A stretch of DNA of 64,000 nucleotides from Mucilaginibacter celer. Its GTDB lineage: Bacteria; Bacteroidota; Bacteroidia; Sphingobacteriales; Sphingobacteriaceae. The stretch lies in the NCBI RefSeq assembly GCF_003576455.2, contig NZ_CP032869.1:2418001-2482000 (forward strand), written 5' to 3'. Below, in pieces: positions 27,237 through 36,708 of this stretch (the first letter of the stretch is position 1; each line of letters begins with the position of its first letter). The position numbers and the translations under genes were made by a program. The notes under the pieces are model-generated. The model ran no database searches, was not told the DNA's origin, and saw only the letters and a list, made by a program, of their open reading frames with translations.

Positions 27237-27277
27237 AAACAAAAAACCTCTTAAAAATTACTTTTAAGAGGTTTTTG
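27237..27277 (-). terminator. Terminator downstream of tRNA-Leu
   Basis: AAAACCTCTTAAAA and its complement TTTTAAGAGGTTTTT form a long stem around a short loop, ending in T-runs on both strands. It lies just beyond the tRNA 3' end and separates it from the TIR-like gene. Confidence 0.75.
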
Positions 27278-27284
27278 CATTCTG

Positions 27285-27366
27285 TGCGGAAGAAGGGACT
27301 CGAACCCCCACGCCTCGCGGCGCCAGATCCTAAGTCTGGTGCGGCTACCAATTACGCCACTTCCGC
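27285..27366 (-). tRNA. tRNA-Leu (anticodon TAG)
   Basis: 82-nt class II tRNA. The acceptor stem GCGGAAG pairs with CTTCCGC and the discriminator base is A. The anticodon arm is CCAGA-CTTAGGA-TCTGG with anticodon TAG. A long variable arm follows, then the T arm GGGGGTTCGAGTCCC. CCA is not encoded. Confidence 0.97.
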
Positions 27367-27459
27367 GTTTCTGATTTAACAGGCTGCAAAGATAGCGTTT
27401 AGCGTTAAATAAAAAAACATAATTTTCATCTTTTTTCTATCGTGCTCATTTTGTTGATG

Positions 27460-28248
27460 TTAATTTTTCGTTACCTCATCAACAAGTTGTTTAAAGTATC
27501 CGGGGGCATGCAAAAGCCGGCTCCCGTACCAGGAAAACATTTCACCATCGGCCAGTATGATCCTGGCATCAGGTAATATAGCGCTAAATTCATCAATATG
27601 TTTTTGCCCGAACGGATACGGCTCAGATGATAATATAACAACGTCAGGAGCCATTTCTGTCAATTGAGAAGCATTAACTGTGGGGTAGCGTTCCTGCTGT
27701 ATAACATTGGTAAAACCGCAGGTTTGAAGCATGCCATCAATAAAGGTATTGGCGCCTGCTACCATATTGGGTTTACGCCAAATGAGATAGGCAACCCGTA
27801 AGTTTAACGGCGGCCTGCTTAGCCTATTAAAGTTATCCTTAATTTGAATGCAAAGCGCTGTAGCTTCCGGGTCTTTCCCTGTCATCTCTCCTACCGTATG
27901 GATCATTTGCAGGGCCGAATCAAGATCATTGATATCGCTGATCCATACGGGGCAAATCTGCATCAGCAGTTCAACCTGCTCACGGTCGTTTTCTTCCTTA
28001 TTGGCTATGATCAGGTCGGGCGAGAGTAGCCTGATCTTGTCGAGGTCTAATTGTTTGGTACCGCCTACTTTTGGAGTGATTTTAAACTTATCTGCCGGAT
28101 GGATGCAAAATTTGGTAATGCCAGTAACCTCGTTATCGAGCCCCATAAAAAACAATAGTTCCGTTTGCGACGGAACTATTGATATAATACGTTTTGGTAC
28201 GTTAGCGAGCCTGATTACACGATTTAACTGATCGCGAAACTCCCGCAT
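27460..28248 (-). CDS. BtuF/TroA-like helical-backbone metal receptor protein without signal peptide
   Basis: 262 residues with the fold of ABC transporter cobalamin/siderophore-binding proteins: RIISIVPSQTELLFFMGL, VGGTKQLDLDKIRLLSPDLIIANKEEN and APDVVILSSEPYPFG. It starts MREFRDQLNRVIRL with no export signal or lipobox, so it appears cytoplasmic. That is odd for this family. The ATG follows the sugar-transferase stop by a single base (TAAcATG), implying coupling. No permease or ATPase is nearby. Its ligand is unknown. Confidence 0.82.
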   Translation of the reverse strand: MREFRDQLNRVIRLANVPKRIISIVPSQTELLFFMGLDNEVTGITKFCIHPADKFKITPKVGGTKQLDLDKIRLLSPDLIIANKEENDREQVELLMQICPVWISDINDLDSALQMIHTVGEMTGKDPEATALCIQIKDNFNRLSRPPLNLRVAYLIWRKPNMVAGANTFIDGMLQTCGFTNVIQQERYPTVNASQLTEMAPDVVILSSEPYPFGQKHIDEFSAILPDARIILADGEMFSWYGSRLLHAPGYFKQLVDEVTKN

Positions 28249-28249
28249 G

Positions 28250-29653
28250 TTAAAATGCGTTCTTTTCGCCTTTTACCACGTTCCAAACAGTAAGGAAAAT
28301 GATTTTCATATCCAACAAAAACGACCAGTTTTCAAGATACCATACGTCGGCTTCCACACGCTCTAATATGGCCTGGGTAGTTTGGGTTTCTCCCCTGAGT
28401 CCCCTAACCTGCGCCCAGCCGGTAATACCGGGTTTAAGGAAATGCCTAACCATAAAGGTATCTATCAGCTGTGAGTATTGCTGGGTATGGCTGATCATGT
28501 GCGGCCTTGGCCCCACTACCGACATATTGCCCAGTATCACGTTAAAAAATTGAGGCAACTCATCCAAACTGGTTTTGCGGATAAACGCACCTGACTTGGT
28601 AATGCGCGAATCGCCGCGTGTGGCCTGCTTTTTATCCGAATCGTTATTAACCCGCATACTGCGGAATTTATAACATTTAAAAGGCTTGTTATCCCTGCCA
28701 GAGCGCTCCTGCACAAAGAAAATTGGGCCCCTCGATTCCAGCTTAATAATAATGGCGAGTATAGGAAACAGCCAGCTGAAAATGAAAAGGATTACAAACA
28801 AGGCAAAGCAAATATCAAAAAGCCGTTTAATTGAGCGGTTAAGCATATTCTCTAAAGGCTCGGGCCTTACCGAGATTACCGGGATATGCCCAAAGCTTTG
28901 TATAAAGGTTGGCTTTTTGGCATAATCATAATACTCGGGGATAAATTTAAACCTGATGAGGTTTTTATCGGCATCAAGCATCAACTGTTCTATTTTATTG
29001 GCTTCGGAGTTGGGCAGGGTGCAAAAAATTTCGTCTACCTTGTTATTCAGCACATAGCTGATACAATCATCGGTGCCGCCCAGGTACATGTTTTTTTCTT
29101 CAACCCGGTTACGGTCGTCATCAAAAAAGCCTACAAGGTTGTAACCACGCTCGGGATTTTGTTTAAAAAAGCTGTACAGATCGGTACCGATGCGGCCGCC
29201 GCCAATAATAATTACTGTGCGGGTGTCAATTAATGAAGCTCTGTCGCTTTTACGGATGCTGAGGAAGATCAGCTTCCACAAACCAATTAAAAACCCAAAC
29301 AGTGCCAGCGAATAAAAAAGGTATTCGCGGGTAATAAAATAGGCATTGGTACCTATTAATATGATGATGGTAAAACAGATCAGACTTACAAAAAGCAGGT
29401 AGGTTTTAATTACGCCGCGATAGGTTTTAATGGAGTCTTTGTTCAACACATGCTCATACAAGCCGGTGATATTTGCCGAGAGTAACCATATCAGGTTAAA
29501 AACCAGCACTATTGGCAAATACTTCCTGTTGTTTATCCAAAAGATGTATGACCGGTCTTCGATGAAGTAAGAAATTACCATGCTCATATTAAGTATAATA
29601 TAATCGATGGTAAGGTTCACTGCTTTAATAAAAGTAGCGTATCTGTGAATCAT
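28250..29653 (-). CDS. Undecaprenyl-phosphate glycosylphosphotransferase (initiating sugar transferase)
   Basis: 467 residues. The N-terminal half has four or five membrane helices and a CoA-binding-like Rossmann region (VIIIGGGRIGTDLYSFF). A further helix is followed by the bacterial sugar transferase domain: KRLFDICFALF, GPIFFVQERSGRDNKPFKCYKFRSM, TSLDELPQFFNVILGNMSVVGPRP. It moves a sugar-1-phosphate, usually glucose or galactose, to undecaprenyl phosphate and so starts a repeat unit of exopolysaccharide. Assembly genes such as wzx and wzy are not in the window. Confidence 0.93.
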   Translation of the reverse strand: MIHRYATFIKAVNLTIDYIILNMSMVISYFIEDRSYIFWINNRKYLPIVLVFNLIWLLSANITGLYEHVLNKDSIKTYRGVIKTYLLFVSLICFTIIILIGTNAYFITREYLFYSLALFGFLIGLWKLIFLSIRKSDRASLIDTRTVIIIGGGRIGTDLYSFFKQNPERGYNLVGFFDDDRNRVEEKNMYLGGTDDCISYVLNNKVDEIFCTLPNSEANKIEQLMLDADKNLIRFKFIPEYYDYAKKPTFIQSFGHIPVISVRPEPLENMLNRSIKRLFDICFALFVILFIFSWLFPILAIIIKLESRGPIFFVQERSGRDNKPFKCYKFRSMRVNNDSDKKQATRGDSRITKSGAFIRKTSLDELPQFFNVILGNMSVVGPRPHMISHTQQYSQLIDTFMVRHFLKPGITGWAQVRGLRGETQTTQAILERVEADVWYLENWSFLLDMKIIFLTVWNVVKGEKNAF

Positions 29654-29859
29654 GAATATGAGCTTATAGTAGTATCCTCGCTAAATTTAGAATAATTATT
29701 GCAAATAACAATGTCGTAATGAAAGGTAAACAAGGTTATGAATGTATTATTCTAATACGCACAAAATTAAAAATTAAGAAATTCATTCAAAATGAAATCT
29801 GAGTTATCAATAGGTAAAAATGAATTTTTCTTACAAAAAAATAACTGTAAAATCAACAT

Positions 29860-31191
29860 TTACAACCTTCCATTTATCAGTTCTCTGTCAATAACTCCCT
29901 TTATATCATAAATTACCGATGTTGAAGTTCGTTTTAGGGCCGTGTAATCAAGATCATAAAACTCCCGGTGTGCTACAGCCATAATTACCGCATCGTAACT
30001 ACCAGTTAATTCGTCCTGCTTTTTTAGGGTGATAATGCCGTAATCGCGCTTAACCTCTTCGGGATCGGCCCAGGGGTCGTATATTTCGTAGTTGGCATCA
30101 AATCCGTGCAGGCCCTCAACAATATCAATAACCCGCGTGTTGCGCACATCGGGGCAGTTTTCTTTAAAAGTGAAACCCAGTATCAGGATCCTGGAGTTTT
30201 TAACCGCGATATCGTTTTTAATCATCAGCTTAATCACCTCAAGCGCCACGTACGATCCCATACCATCGTTAAGCCTGCGGCCGGCTAATATAATTTCGGG
30301 ATGATAGCCCATTTGCTGGGCTTTGGCCGCCAGGTAGTACGGATCGACACCGGTACAATGCCCGCCAACCAGGCCTGGTTTAAAGTTTAAAAAGTTCCAT
30401 TTGGTACCGGCGGCGGCTAATACGGCATGCGTATCAATATCCATGATATTGAAAATTTTGGCCAGCTCGTTTACAAAAGCAATATTGATATCACGTTGCG
30501 AGTTTTCAATTACCTTGCAGGCTTCGGCTACTTTAATAGCGGGGGCTTTGTGTGTTCCGGCGATTACTATTGATCGGTACAGATCATCAATAAAGTCGGC
30601 GGCTTCAGGAGTTGAGCCTGAGGTTACTTTCAGGATATTGGTTAGGGTATGAATTTTATCGCCTGGATTAATCCGCTCGGGCGAGTAGCCTGCAAAAAAA
30701 TCGCTGTTATATATTAACCCCGATTCGTTTTGAAGGATAGGAACGCAAATCTCCTCGGTAACGCCGGGGTAAACGGTCGATTCGTAAATCACCACATCTC
30801 CCGCTTTAAGTACGCTTGCTATTGATTTGCTGGCCTTAATAAGCAGGCTCAGATCGGGTTTGTTATGCTGATCGGTTGGTGTAGGCACCGATACGATATA
30901 TACGTTGCAGGCCGCAATTTCTTCCACCTGTGATGTGAAAGTGAGCCCTTTATCCTGCGCGTTGTGATTAAGAACGGCCAAAAGCTCATCGGCACTTGTT
31001 TCAAGCGTACGATCAAAGGCCCGGCTTAATTCATCAACCCGGCTTTGTTTAATATCGAAACCCGTTACGGGGTATTTTTTGGCAAACTCAACGGCCAGTG
31101 GTAACCCCACGTAGCCAAGCCCTATAATGGCAATGTGTATGGTAGCCGGTGGCTGAAATTTTTTTGTGATCGGGATGGATTGATCAGACAT
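29860..31191 (-). CDS. Nucleotide-sugar 6-dehydrogenase (UDP-HexNAc type, TviB/WbpO-like)
   Basis: 443 residues. The N-terminal NAD Rossmann motif is [21 protein letters not shown]. The active-site segment [15 protein letters not shown] places the catalytic Cys at 279. The C-terminal UDP-binding domain is [20 protein letters not shown]. Family members oxidise UDP-GlcNAc or UDP-GalNAc at C6 to the uronic acid. Similarity to TviB/WbpO-like proteins favours an N-acetylhexosamine substrate, but UDP-glucose or GDP-mannose cannot be fully excluded. It probably supplies an acidic sugar for the polysaccharide started by the neighbouring transferase. The 206-bp gap before the transferase shows nothing clear. 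Confidence 0.92.
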   Translation of the reverse strand: MSDQSIPITKKFQPPATIHIAIIGLGYVGLPLAVEFAKKYPVTGFDIKQSRVDELSRAFDRTLETSADELLAVLNHNAQDKGLTFTSQVEEIAACNVYIVSVPTPTDQHNKPDLSLLIKASKSIASVLKAGDVVIYESTVYPGVTEEICVPILQNESGLIYNSDFFAGYSPERINPGDKIHTLTNILKVTSGSTPEAADFIDDLYRSIVIAGTHKAPAIKVAEACKVIENSQRDINIAFVNELAKIFNIMDIDTHAVLAAAGTKWNFLNFKPGLVGGHCTGVDPYYLAAKAQQMGYHPEIILAGRRLNDGMGSYVALEVIKLMIKNDIAVKNSRILILGFTFKENCPDVRNTRVIDIVEGLHGFDANYEIYDPWADPEEVKRDYGIITLKKQDELTGSYDAVIMAVAHREFYDLDYTALKRTSTSVIYDIKGVIDRELINGRL

Positions 31192-31293
31192 GTAACACGG
31201 TAGTATTTAGATATCGTAAAGTTAACAATTGTGTATAATAACACAGCATCACTTTAACCCCAAATACCCGTAATTGTTTAGTGCTGCTAAATA

Positions 31294-32229
31294 TCAGGTT
31301 GTATAAATTTGATAAACACCTGCTACCGACCGCTTTTGAGCCGAGCCAATAAGCAAAGTAGTGATCTTTTTTTCAATCATGATCTGCTCAGCACGGCCTA
31401 CAAACTCATCTCCATCAATAATAATTGGCGTTGTTGTCATGATATCGGCGATAGTTAGAGTTGATGTATCCGGATGCTGTAGTAAAGCGCGTCTTAAATC
31501 GCCGTCGGTTACAATGCCTTTGATGTATGCTTCATCGCCCACCATCACCATGCCCAAACGCCCTTCCGACATGCGAAGCAACAGGTTCATAAACGATTCA
31601 TCTTCATTAATAAACGGAAGTTTATCGGTACGCATCACATCTTTAACCTTTACCAGCAGTTTACGGCCGAGGCTGCCGCCGGGGTGAAAGCGTGCAAAAT
31701 CATGATGCTGAAATTTCCGTGCCTCCATCAGCGCTATGGCTAAAGCATCGCCCATTACCAGGGCTGCTGTGGTTGATGATGTAGGCGCAAGTTCGAGCGG
31801 GCAGGCCTCGCGCGGAACTTTAACATACAAATGATAAGCAGAGTTTTTGGCTATGGTTGATTCTTTGTTACCGGTAATGGCAATGATGGTATTATTATTC
31901 CATTTTAAAAACGGAATAACTTTAAGCACTTCATCAGTCTCGCCCGAGTAAGAGATCAGCACCACCAGGTCATCCCGGCCAACCATACCCAAATCACCAT
32001 GAAAAGCCTCGCCGGGATGCAGGAAAAAGCTTGGTGTACCCGTACTGGATAAAGTTGCCGCTATTTTTTTGCCTATTAAGCCAGATTTACCGATACCCGA
32101 AACAATCACCTTACCGGTTGATTGCAGTATTACGTCAACCACCCGGTCAAAATCGTCATCAAGCTGCCCGGCAACGTGTTGCAAAGCCTCTATCTCAATA
32201 TCAAAAACCCTTTTGGCAATCTCTTTCAT
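31294..32229 (-). CDS. kdsD: D-arabinose-5-phosphate isomerase (KdsD/KpsF)
   Basis: 311 residues. An SIS domain (about 30-170: GKVIVSGIGKSGLIGKKIAATLSSTGTPSFFLHPGEAFHGDLG) is followed by two CBS domains to the C-terminus (VKDVMRTDKLPF, IADIMTTTPIIID). It converts ribulose-5-phosphate to arabinose-5-phosphate, the first step to KDO for lipopolysaccharide. It starts 13 bp after kdsA, the next pathway enzyme. Confidence 0.95.
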   Translation of the reverse strand: MKEIAKRVFDIEIEALQHVAGQLDDDFDRVVDVILQSTGKVIVSGIGKSGLIGKKIAATLSSTGTPSFFLHPGEAFHGDLGMVGRDDLVVLISYSGETDEVLKVIPFLKWNNNTIIAITGNKESTIAKNSAYHLYVKVPREACPLELAPTSSTTAALVMGDALAIALMEARKFQHHDFARFHPGGSLGRKLLVKVKDVMRTDKLPFINEDESFMNLLLRMSEGRLGMVMVGDEAYIKGIVTDGDLRRALLQHPDTSTLTIADIMTTTPIIIDGDEFVGRAEQIMIEKKITTLLIGSAQKRSVAGVYQIYTT

Positions 32230-32242
32230 GTATTAACCTCAA

Positions 32243-33019
32243 TTATCCTAACAATGGCACAATAGCATTTTCAAGCTCGTGAAGCTTAACCATATTAGGA
32301 CCATCGCTCAGTGCATTATCCGGATCGGGGTGTGATTCCATAAAATAACCGCTTGCCCCAAAAGCTTTGGCAGCGAGGGCCATCATGGGTACAAAGGTAC
32401 GGTCGCCGCCGGTTTTGCCGCCTGCACCGCCCGGGCGCTGTACCGAGTGGGTACAATCCATACAAACCGGGTGCCCAAAGGCTTTCATATCATAAATGTT
32501 CCTGAAATCGACAGCAAGGTTGTTATAGCCGTACATGTTGCCGCGCTCGGTAAGGATAACCTGGTTATTACCTGCCTCAATTACTTTTTGTGCGGGATAA
32601 AACATATCCTGCCCCGAAAGGAACTGCGCTTTTTTAACATTAACAATTTTGCCTGTTTGCGCCGCAGCAATCAACAGATCAGTTTGGCGGCATAAAAAGG
32701 CCGGAATCTGTAATATATCGGCAACTTCGGCAACAACGGCTGCCTGGTATGGCTCGTGAATATCGGTAGTAACCGGCAAGCCGAAACGCTTTTTTACGTT
32801 GAACAGCATCTCCATACCTTTTTCCAGGCCCGGCCCGCGGTACGAGTGGATGGATGTACGGTTTGCCTTATCAAACGATGATTTGAAAATGACCGGTACA
32901 TTGTATTTCCGGCCCAGTTCGGCAACCTTTTCGGCAACAGTATATAGCAGTTCTTGGTTTTCCATTACGCACGGACCAAGAATAAAGAACGTGTTTTGGC
33001 TTATTTGTTCAAACAGCAT
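32243..33019 (-). CDS. kdsA: 3-deoxy-8-phosphooctulonate synthase (KdsA)
   Basis: 258 residues from the ATG at 33019 (MLFEQISQNTFFILGPCVME); a start nine codons earlier would overlap the upstream gene. KDO-8-phosphate synthase signatures are FKSSFDKANRTSIHSYRGPG, TDIHEPYQAAVVAEVADILQIPAFLCRQTDLL and CMDCTHSVQRPGG. It condenses arabinose-5-phosphate with phosphoenolpyruvate. It is paired with kdsD. A Cys in the FILGPCV segment is compatible with the metal-dependent class. Confidence 0.95.
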   Translation of the reverse strand: MLFEQISQNTFFILGPCVMENQELLYTVAEKVAELGRKYNVPVIFKSSFDKANRTSIHSYRGPGLEKGMEMLFNVKKRFGLPVTTDIHEPYQAAVVAEVADILQIPAFLCRQTDLLIAAAQTGKIVNVKKAQFLSGQDMFYPAQKVIEAGNNQVILTERGNMYGYNNLAVDFRNIYDMKAFGHPVCMDCTHSVQRPGGAGGKTGGDRTFVPMMALAAKAFGASGYFMESHPDPDNALSDGPNMVKLHELENAIVPLLG

Positions 33020-33033
33020 AGCAGTGAAATATT

Positions 33034-34539
33034 TTACAGGATGCAAAGATGCTGATTTTTTTGCGAAGTAGTTATAGGGTGATGAGCACGCGTTATCGTT
33101 GTATCTTGATAATATTTTGAGGTTAAGCCCTGCACCATAGTAATAGCCGTGTAAACCGGAAATATAATTACTGCAATAAGCAATGGCGTTTTTAGCCAGT
33201 TTAATTTGTTATTTGCGTTAAAGCCCGATAAAGCCAATGCCAAAAAAGGATAAACAGGTAAAAGATACCGCCCCTGCATTCCGCTCAATGTTTCGGAGTT
33301 AAGAGCCGTCCAGGTAATGTATTGGGCCGTTAGTATAGCTATGGTTGTCAGGATCACTATACTTATAAGCACAAACCGTAAAACATATTTATCATTTTTT
33401 TTAAACCCCGTTGCAGCTAACATCCCAACACACAAAACGATGTAAGCATTACGATAATATATATCTGAAAATACCAGTGTGAGCGGCCCCAGCACCCCCA
33501 CAAACATGTGTGCAAAATTGATCAGCGCCATCTTATCGTATTTAAAAAACATGCTGATAAAATTTAAAGGACGATGAATAATCCCCAGAAATTGCAGGTG
33601 TGCATTTACCCTTAATTCGGGCGATGCAAAACGGACCCCAAAATTGGCATGGTTTATTACGAGCCATGAGATAAGTACTGCAAATGGGATGCATATTCCG
33701 GCTATTTTTTGTTTGCGGCTAAACTTTGTAAATAATACAATGGCTGCAAACAACAAATACGGAGGTTTGCCAACGGCAACAACAGCGAGCAATGTAATTA
33801 AAGTATACAACTGCCATTTTTGATAGCCGTTTGTAGTGTCAAATTCAATATGATCAACTATAGCTACTATTAAAAATGAACAGCTAATGAGGATGGCATC
33901 CTGGCTAACTGAGGCAAACATCGCGGCCGTCATGGGGAAAAGTAACACAACAAACAGTAGTATACGGCTTCGCCTGGCCAGTAAAAGTGCAATAAAGGTA
34001 ATGGCGACAGATAACGTAGCATTCAATAACCTTGATATGTACAGCGTGGTTATAACAGACATATTGAATAATTTGCCGATAGCGATACCCAAAGCCGGCA
34101 TAAAATAAACAACAGGCGGATAAATGGCCGTATTACCAAAGTTATAATAAATAGCACTCTCTCCCCATTTTACATTGTCGGCGTTTGCTAATGTAGTTTT
34201 GTTTAATGTTTTTGGAGGAGTTTGAACAAGTGAATCAACATGGTAAATTCCGCCATCGGTTTTAAAACCGCCTTTATCGGGCCCAAATAGCCTTTCTGCT
34301 TCGGTTAACCCGGCTTTATTATTTTCATGTACAAAGGTTGGGATCCATTCAAATCTCGACACCTGTTCGGCTCTTGCAAAGTGATTGGGTTCATCGGGAT
34401 TTTGAAATGGCGGCGTCATAAACGTAGCTATGCATACCAGTATAATGGCGTATACCAGGTAAGCAATAGGCAGTAAGTTGTAAAGTATTCCGGAAAATGA
34501 ATTTAAAGCGGGCAGGTATTTATTAAGTCTGATATTCAA
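33034..34539 (-). CDS. DUF2142 polytopic membrane protein, GT-C-like
   Basis: 501 residues with about ten to twelve hydrophobic helices. Near the N-terminus, TPPFQNPDEPNHFARAEQ carries the acidic motif typical of DUF2142 and GT-C glycosyltransferases. Near the C-terminus is SGMQGRYLLPVYPFLAL. Such proteins use polyprenyl-linked sugars outside the membrane, so a role in modifying surface polysaccharide fits the KDO and sugar-transferase neighbours. The exact reaction is unknown. The start is probably TTG at 34539: an in-frame stop lies six codons upstream and the next ATG falls inside the first helix. Confidence 0.82.
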   Translation of the reverse strand: MNIRLNKYLPALNSFSGILYNLLPIAYLVYAIILVCIATFMTPPFQNPDEPNHFARAEQVSRFEWIPTFVHENNKAGLTEAERLFGPDKGGFKTDGGIYHVDSLVQTPPKTLNKTTLANADNVKWGESAIYYNFGNTAIYPPVVYFMPALGIAIGKLFNMSVITTLYISRLLNATLSVAITFIALLLARRSRILLFVVLLFPMTAAMFASVSQDAILISCSFLIVAIVDHIEFDTTNGYQKWQLYTLITLLAVVAVGKPPYLLFAAIVLFTKFSRKQKIAGICIPFAVLISWLVINHANFGVRFASPELRVNAHLQFLGIIHRPLNFISMFFKYDKMALINFAHMFVGVLGPLTLVFSDIYYRNAYIVLCVGMLAATGFKKNDKYVLRFVLISIVILTTIAILTAQYITWTALNSETLSGMQGRYLLPVYPFLALALSGFNANNKLNWLKTPLLIAVIIFPVYTAITMVQGLTSKYYQDTTITRAHHPITTSQKNQHLCIL

Positions 34540-34660
34540 AGTGGTAAAATAGCTTTATTCTTAATTTCTGTCAATTCCGTGGTTTTAGCAGTACCGGTTT
34601 CGGTAAAGGTTACGCAAAGCAACAGTTATAAATTACATCTGCTAAAAAAAATAACAAAAA

Positions 34661-34692
34661 TTTGCGTAAGTGATTGCTTACATATAAATTTG
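34661..34692 (+). promoter_or_regulatory. Bacteroidota promoter of the arsR operon
   Basis: TTTG at 34661-34664 (-33 element) and TAAATTTG at 34685-34692 (-7 element) are exact consensus matches 20 nt apart. Transcription should begin about 30 nt before the arsR start codon. Confidence 0.8.
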
Positions 34693-34707
34693 TAAGCAAT
34701 CACTTAC
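34666..34707. promoter_or_regulatory. ArsR operator: perfect 16-bp inverted repeat
   Basis: GTAAGTGATTGCTTAC (34666-34681) and GTAAGCAATCACTTAC (34692-34707) are perfect reverse complements separated by 10 nt. Each arm also contains a GTAAG...CTTAC mini-palindrome. The arms flank the -7 box, so a bound repressor would block the promoter. The regulator gene begins 19 nt downstream, which suggests autoregulation. Confidence 0.82.
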
Positions 34708-34725
34708 ATATTAACAATTGAATTG

Positions 34726-35049
34726 ATGAGACGAGATGTTTTCCAGGCCATAGCCGATCCTACCCGCCGCGATATCATTAACCTGATAGCGGTTAAGCCC
34801 ATGAACCTTAACGCCATAGCCGATAATTTTGATGTAAGCCGACCAGCTATTTCCCAGCACATTAAAATTTTAATGGAGTGTGGTCTCATCAACATAAAAA
34901 AACAAGGCCGCGAACGGTATTGTGAACCCCGGCTGAAACAATTAAGCGAAGTAGCGCAATGGGTTGAACGCTACCGCAAACTTTGGGAAGAAAAATTTGA
35001 TGCCCTTGATAACCTGCTCGAAGAACTTAAAAACAACGATAACCAATAA
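34726..35049 (+). CDS. ArsR-family transcriptional repressor
   Basis: 107 residues from ATG (MRRDVFQAIADPTRRDIINL). The winged helix-turn-helix is LNAIADNFDVSRPAISQHIKILMECGLINIKKQGRERYC. The metal-binding Cys pair of classical ArsR/SmtB sensors is absent. This matches the non-metal group usually linked to AHSA1-domain proteins. It is first in an operon with two VOC proteins and an AHSA1 protein. The ligand is unknown. Confidence 0.94.
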   Translation: MRRDVFQAIADPTRRDIINLIAVKPMNLNAIADNFDVSRPAISQHIKILMECGLINIKKQGRERYCEPRLKQLSEVAQWVERYRKLWEEKFDALDNLLEELKNNDNQ

Positions 35050-35061
35050 ATAAAAACAATT

Positions 35062-35481
35062 ATGACAAAGCAATTCTGGATCAATTTGCCTGTAAAGGAT
35101 GTTTCTGTTTCGCGCGAGTTTTTCGGCAAACTGGGTTTTAAATTCAATTCGCAATTTGGTAACGGTCCAAACTCGGCTGCTATGCAGGTTGGCGAAAAAA
35201 ATGTAATTGTAATGCTTTTTGATGAGCCTACCTTTAAAGGTTTTGTAGAAAACTGCGGTTTGGCTGATACGGCCAAAGGAGTTGAGGTATTATTATCTAT
35301 TGATGCCGAAAGCAAGGAAGAGGTTGACGAAATGGTGCAAAAAGCCATTGATGCCGGAGGGAAAAGCAATCACAAACCGCATGAGATGCAGGGATGGATG
35401 TACGGTAGCCTCTTTACCGACCCTGATGGCCATAGCTGGAATGTGCTTTATATGGATATGAGCAAAATGCCTCAGCAATAA
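35062..35481 (+). CDS. VOC-family (glyoxalase/bleomycin-resistance-like) protein
   Basis: 139 residues with the paired beta-alpha-beta-beta-beta units of the vicinal-oxygen-chelate fold. It starts KQFWINLPVKDVSVSREFFGKLGFKF and ends with GSLFTDPDGHSWNVLYMD. It lies 12 bp after arsR. Members bind small molecules or isomerise or oxidise them; the substrate here is not apparent. Confidence 0.88.
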   Translation: MTKQFWINLPVKDVSVSREFFGKLGFKFNSQFGNGPNSAAMQVGEKNVIVMLFDEPTFKGFVENCGLADTAKGVEVLLSIDAESKEEVDEMVQKAIDAGGKSNHKPHEMQGWMYGSLFTDPDGHSWNVLYMDMSKMPQQ

Positions 35482-35552
35482 AATATGCAGATTGTCGCTA
35501 TCGCCCCCTAACCTCGTCGTTTTTGCACAGTATAGGCGGCCCGGGCAGCGGG

Positions 35553-35560
35553 TAACTTTG
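35553..35560 (+). promoter_or_regulatory. Possible internal promoter box before the second VOC gene
   Basis: TAACTTTG matches TAnnTTTG exactly in a 124-bp gap, 46 nt before the next start. A TTTG at 35522 is too far (27 nt) for a normal -33 element. Confidence 0.3.
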
Positions 35561-35605
35561 AAATATCAAAAGCAACAATTTTTAACCAATTAAAAAACAG
35601 ACACC

Positions 35606-36094
35606 ATGGCAACATTTAAAGCACTTCAAAAAGTAAACCCGTTTTTATGGTTTAACGGCAACCTGGAAGAGGCCCTGAAATTTTACACCTCGGTATTTAA
35701 AAACTCAGAAAGTGAGTTAAGTTCTCTTACTGATGCCCGTAGCGGCCACAAAATGCTGGTGGCAACCTTCAGGATAGAAGACCAGCATTTTATGGCTTTG
35801 GATGGCGGACCGATGTTCACCTTCTCCCCTGCTGTATCATTTTATATCGACTGTAATGACCAGGAAGAAATTGATTACCTGTGGGAGACTTTACCTGCCA
35901 ACGGCGGTAAAACCAGCCAATGCGGCTGGCTGGAAGATAAATTTGGCGTTACCTGGCAAATTGCACCCGCAATGATGAGCGATCTGCTTTACAACAACCC
36001 CGACCCTGCAAAAGCGCAGCGGGTTATGGCAGCCATGATGCAAATGACTAAAATCGACATACAGCAATTACAGGATGCCAACGATAATGATTAA
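35606..36094 (+). CDS. PhnB-like VOC protein
   Basis: 162 residues of the PhnB/3-demethylubiquinone-methyltransferase-like VOC branch: KVNPFLWFNGNLEEALKFYTSVFKNSE, HKMLVATFRIEDQHFMALDGGP and GGKTSQCGWLEDKFGVTWQIAP. Despite the old family name, no methyltransferase activity is implied. It is third in the arsR operon, before the AHSA1 gene. Confidence 0.9.
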   Translation: MATFKALQKVNPFLWFNGNLEEALKFYTSVFKNSESELSSLTDARSGHKMLVATFRIEDQHFMALDGGPMFTFSPAVSFYIDCNDQEEIDYLWETLPANGGKTSQCGWLEDKFGVTWQIAPAMMSDLLYNNPDPAKAQRVMAAMMQMTKIDIQQLQDANDND

Positions 36095-36118
36095 CCAATC
36101 ATCTAAATAACAAATACC

Positions 36119-36616
36119 ATGATCACCACAAAAAATGTAACCAGTATTAAAGCCGAACCCGGTAAGCAGGAGATTATTATAACCCGCGAGTTTGAAGCTC
36201 CCCGCGAGCTTGTTTTTAAAGCCTTCACCACGCCCGAACTGATTGTAAGATGGCTTGGCCCGCGCGAGCTTAGCATGAAAATTGACAAGTTTGATGCCCG
36301 CAGCGGCGGCTCGTACCGGTACATCCACACAGATCCGGCCGGTAATGAGTACGGCTTTCATGGCGTAATTCATGATGTAACCGCCCCCGAGCGTGTTATT
36401 CAGACCTTTGAGTTTGAAGGTTTGCCCGAAAGCGGCCATGTAACTTTAGAAACAGCAAAATTTGAAGCATTGGAGGGTAACCGCACCCGGGTAACCATCC
36501 AATCGGTATTTCAATCAGTTGCCGATAGGGATGGTATGCTGCAATCGGGTATGGAACGGGGTGTGAATGATTCGCATCAGCGTTTGGATGAGCTTTTTGA
36601 AGCCGGGGAAATTTAA
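36119..36616 (+). CDS. AHSA1/SRPBCC-domain protein
   Basis: 165 residues of the START-like fold: [32 protein letters not shown], then [38 protein letters not shown] and the C-terminal helix [23 protein letters not shown]. These proteins bind hydrophobic ligands and are typically co-transcribed with ArsR-type repressors, as here. Its ligand may be the signal sensed by ArsR (inference). Confidence 0.92.
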   Translation: MITTKNVTSIKAEPGKQEIIITREFEAPRELVFKAFTTPELIVRWLGPRELSMKIDKFDARSGGSYRYIHTDPAGNEYGFHGVIHDVTAPERVIQTFEFEGLPESGHVTLETAKFEALEGNRTRVTIQSVFQSVADRDGMLQSGMERGVNDSHQRLDELFEAGEI

Positions 36617-36627
36617 AACACCAATAA

Positions 36628-36704
36628 AAGGTCATTTTGATTAAGGACTTACAGGAAGCGCATTCTCTTCGGCATATTCCTTTCCGCTCAATCAAAATGA
36701 CCTT
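36628..36704. terminator. Inverted repeat between convergent operons
   Basis: AAGGTCATTTTGATT (36628-36642) and AATCAAAATGACCTT (36690-36704) are perfect complements. A smaller AGGAA/TTCCT hairpin sits in the loop. It lies between the ends of the AHSA1 and GH15 genes and probably acts as a two-way transcription stop, though no clear T-tract follows. Confidence 0.45.
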
Positions 36705-36708
36705 GTTA

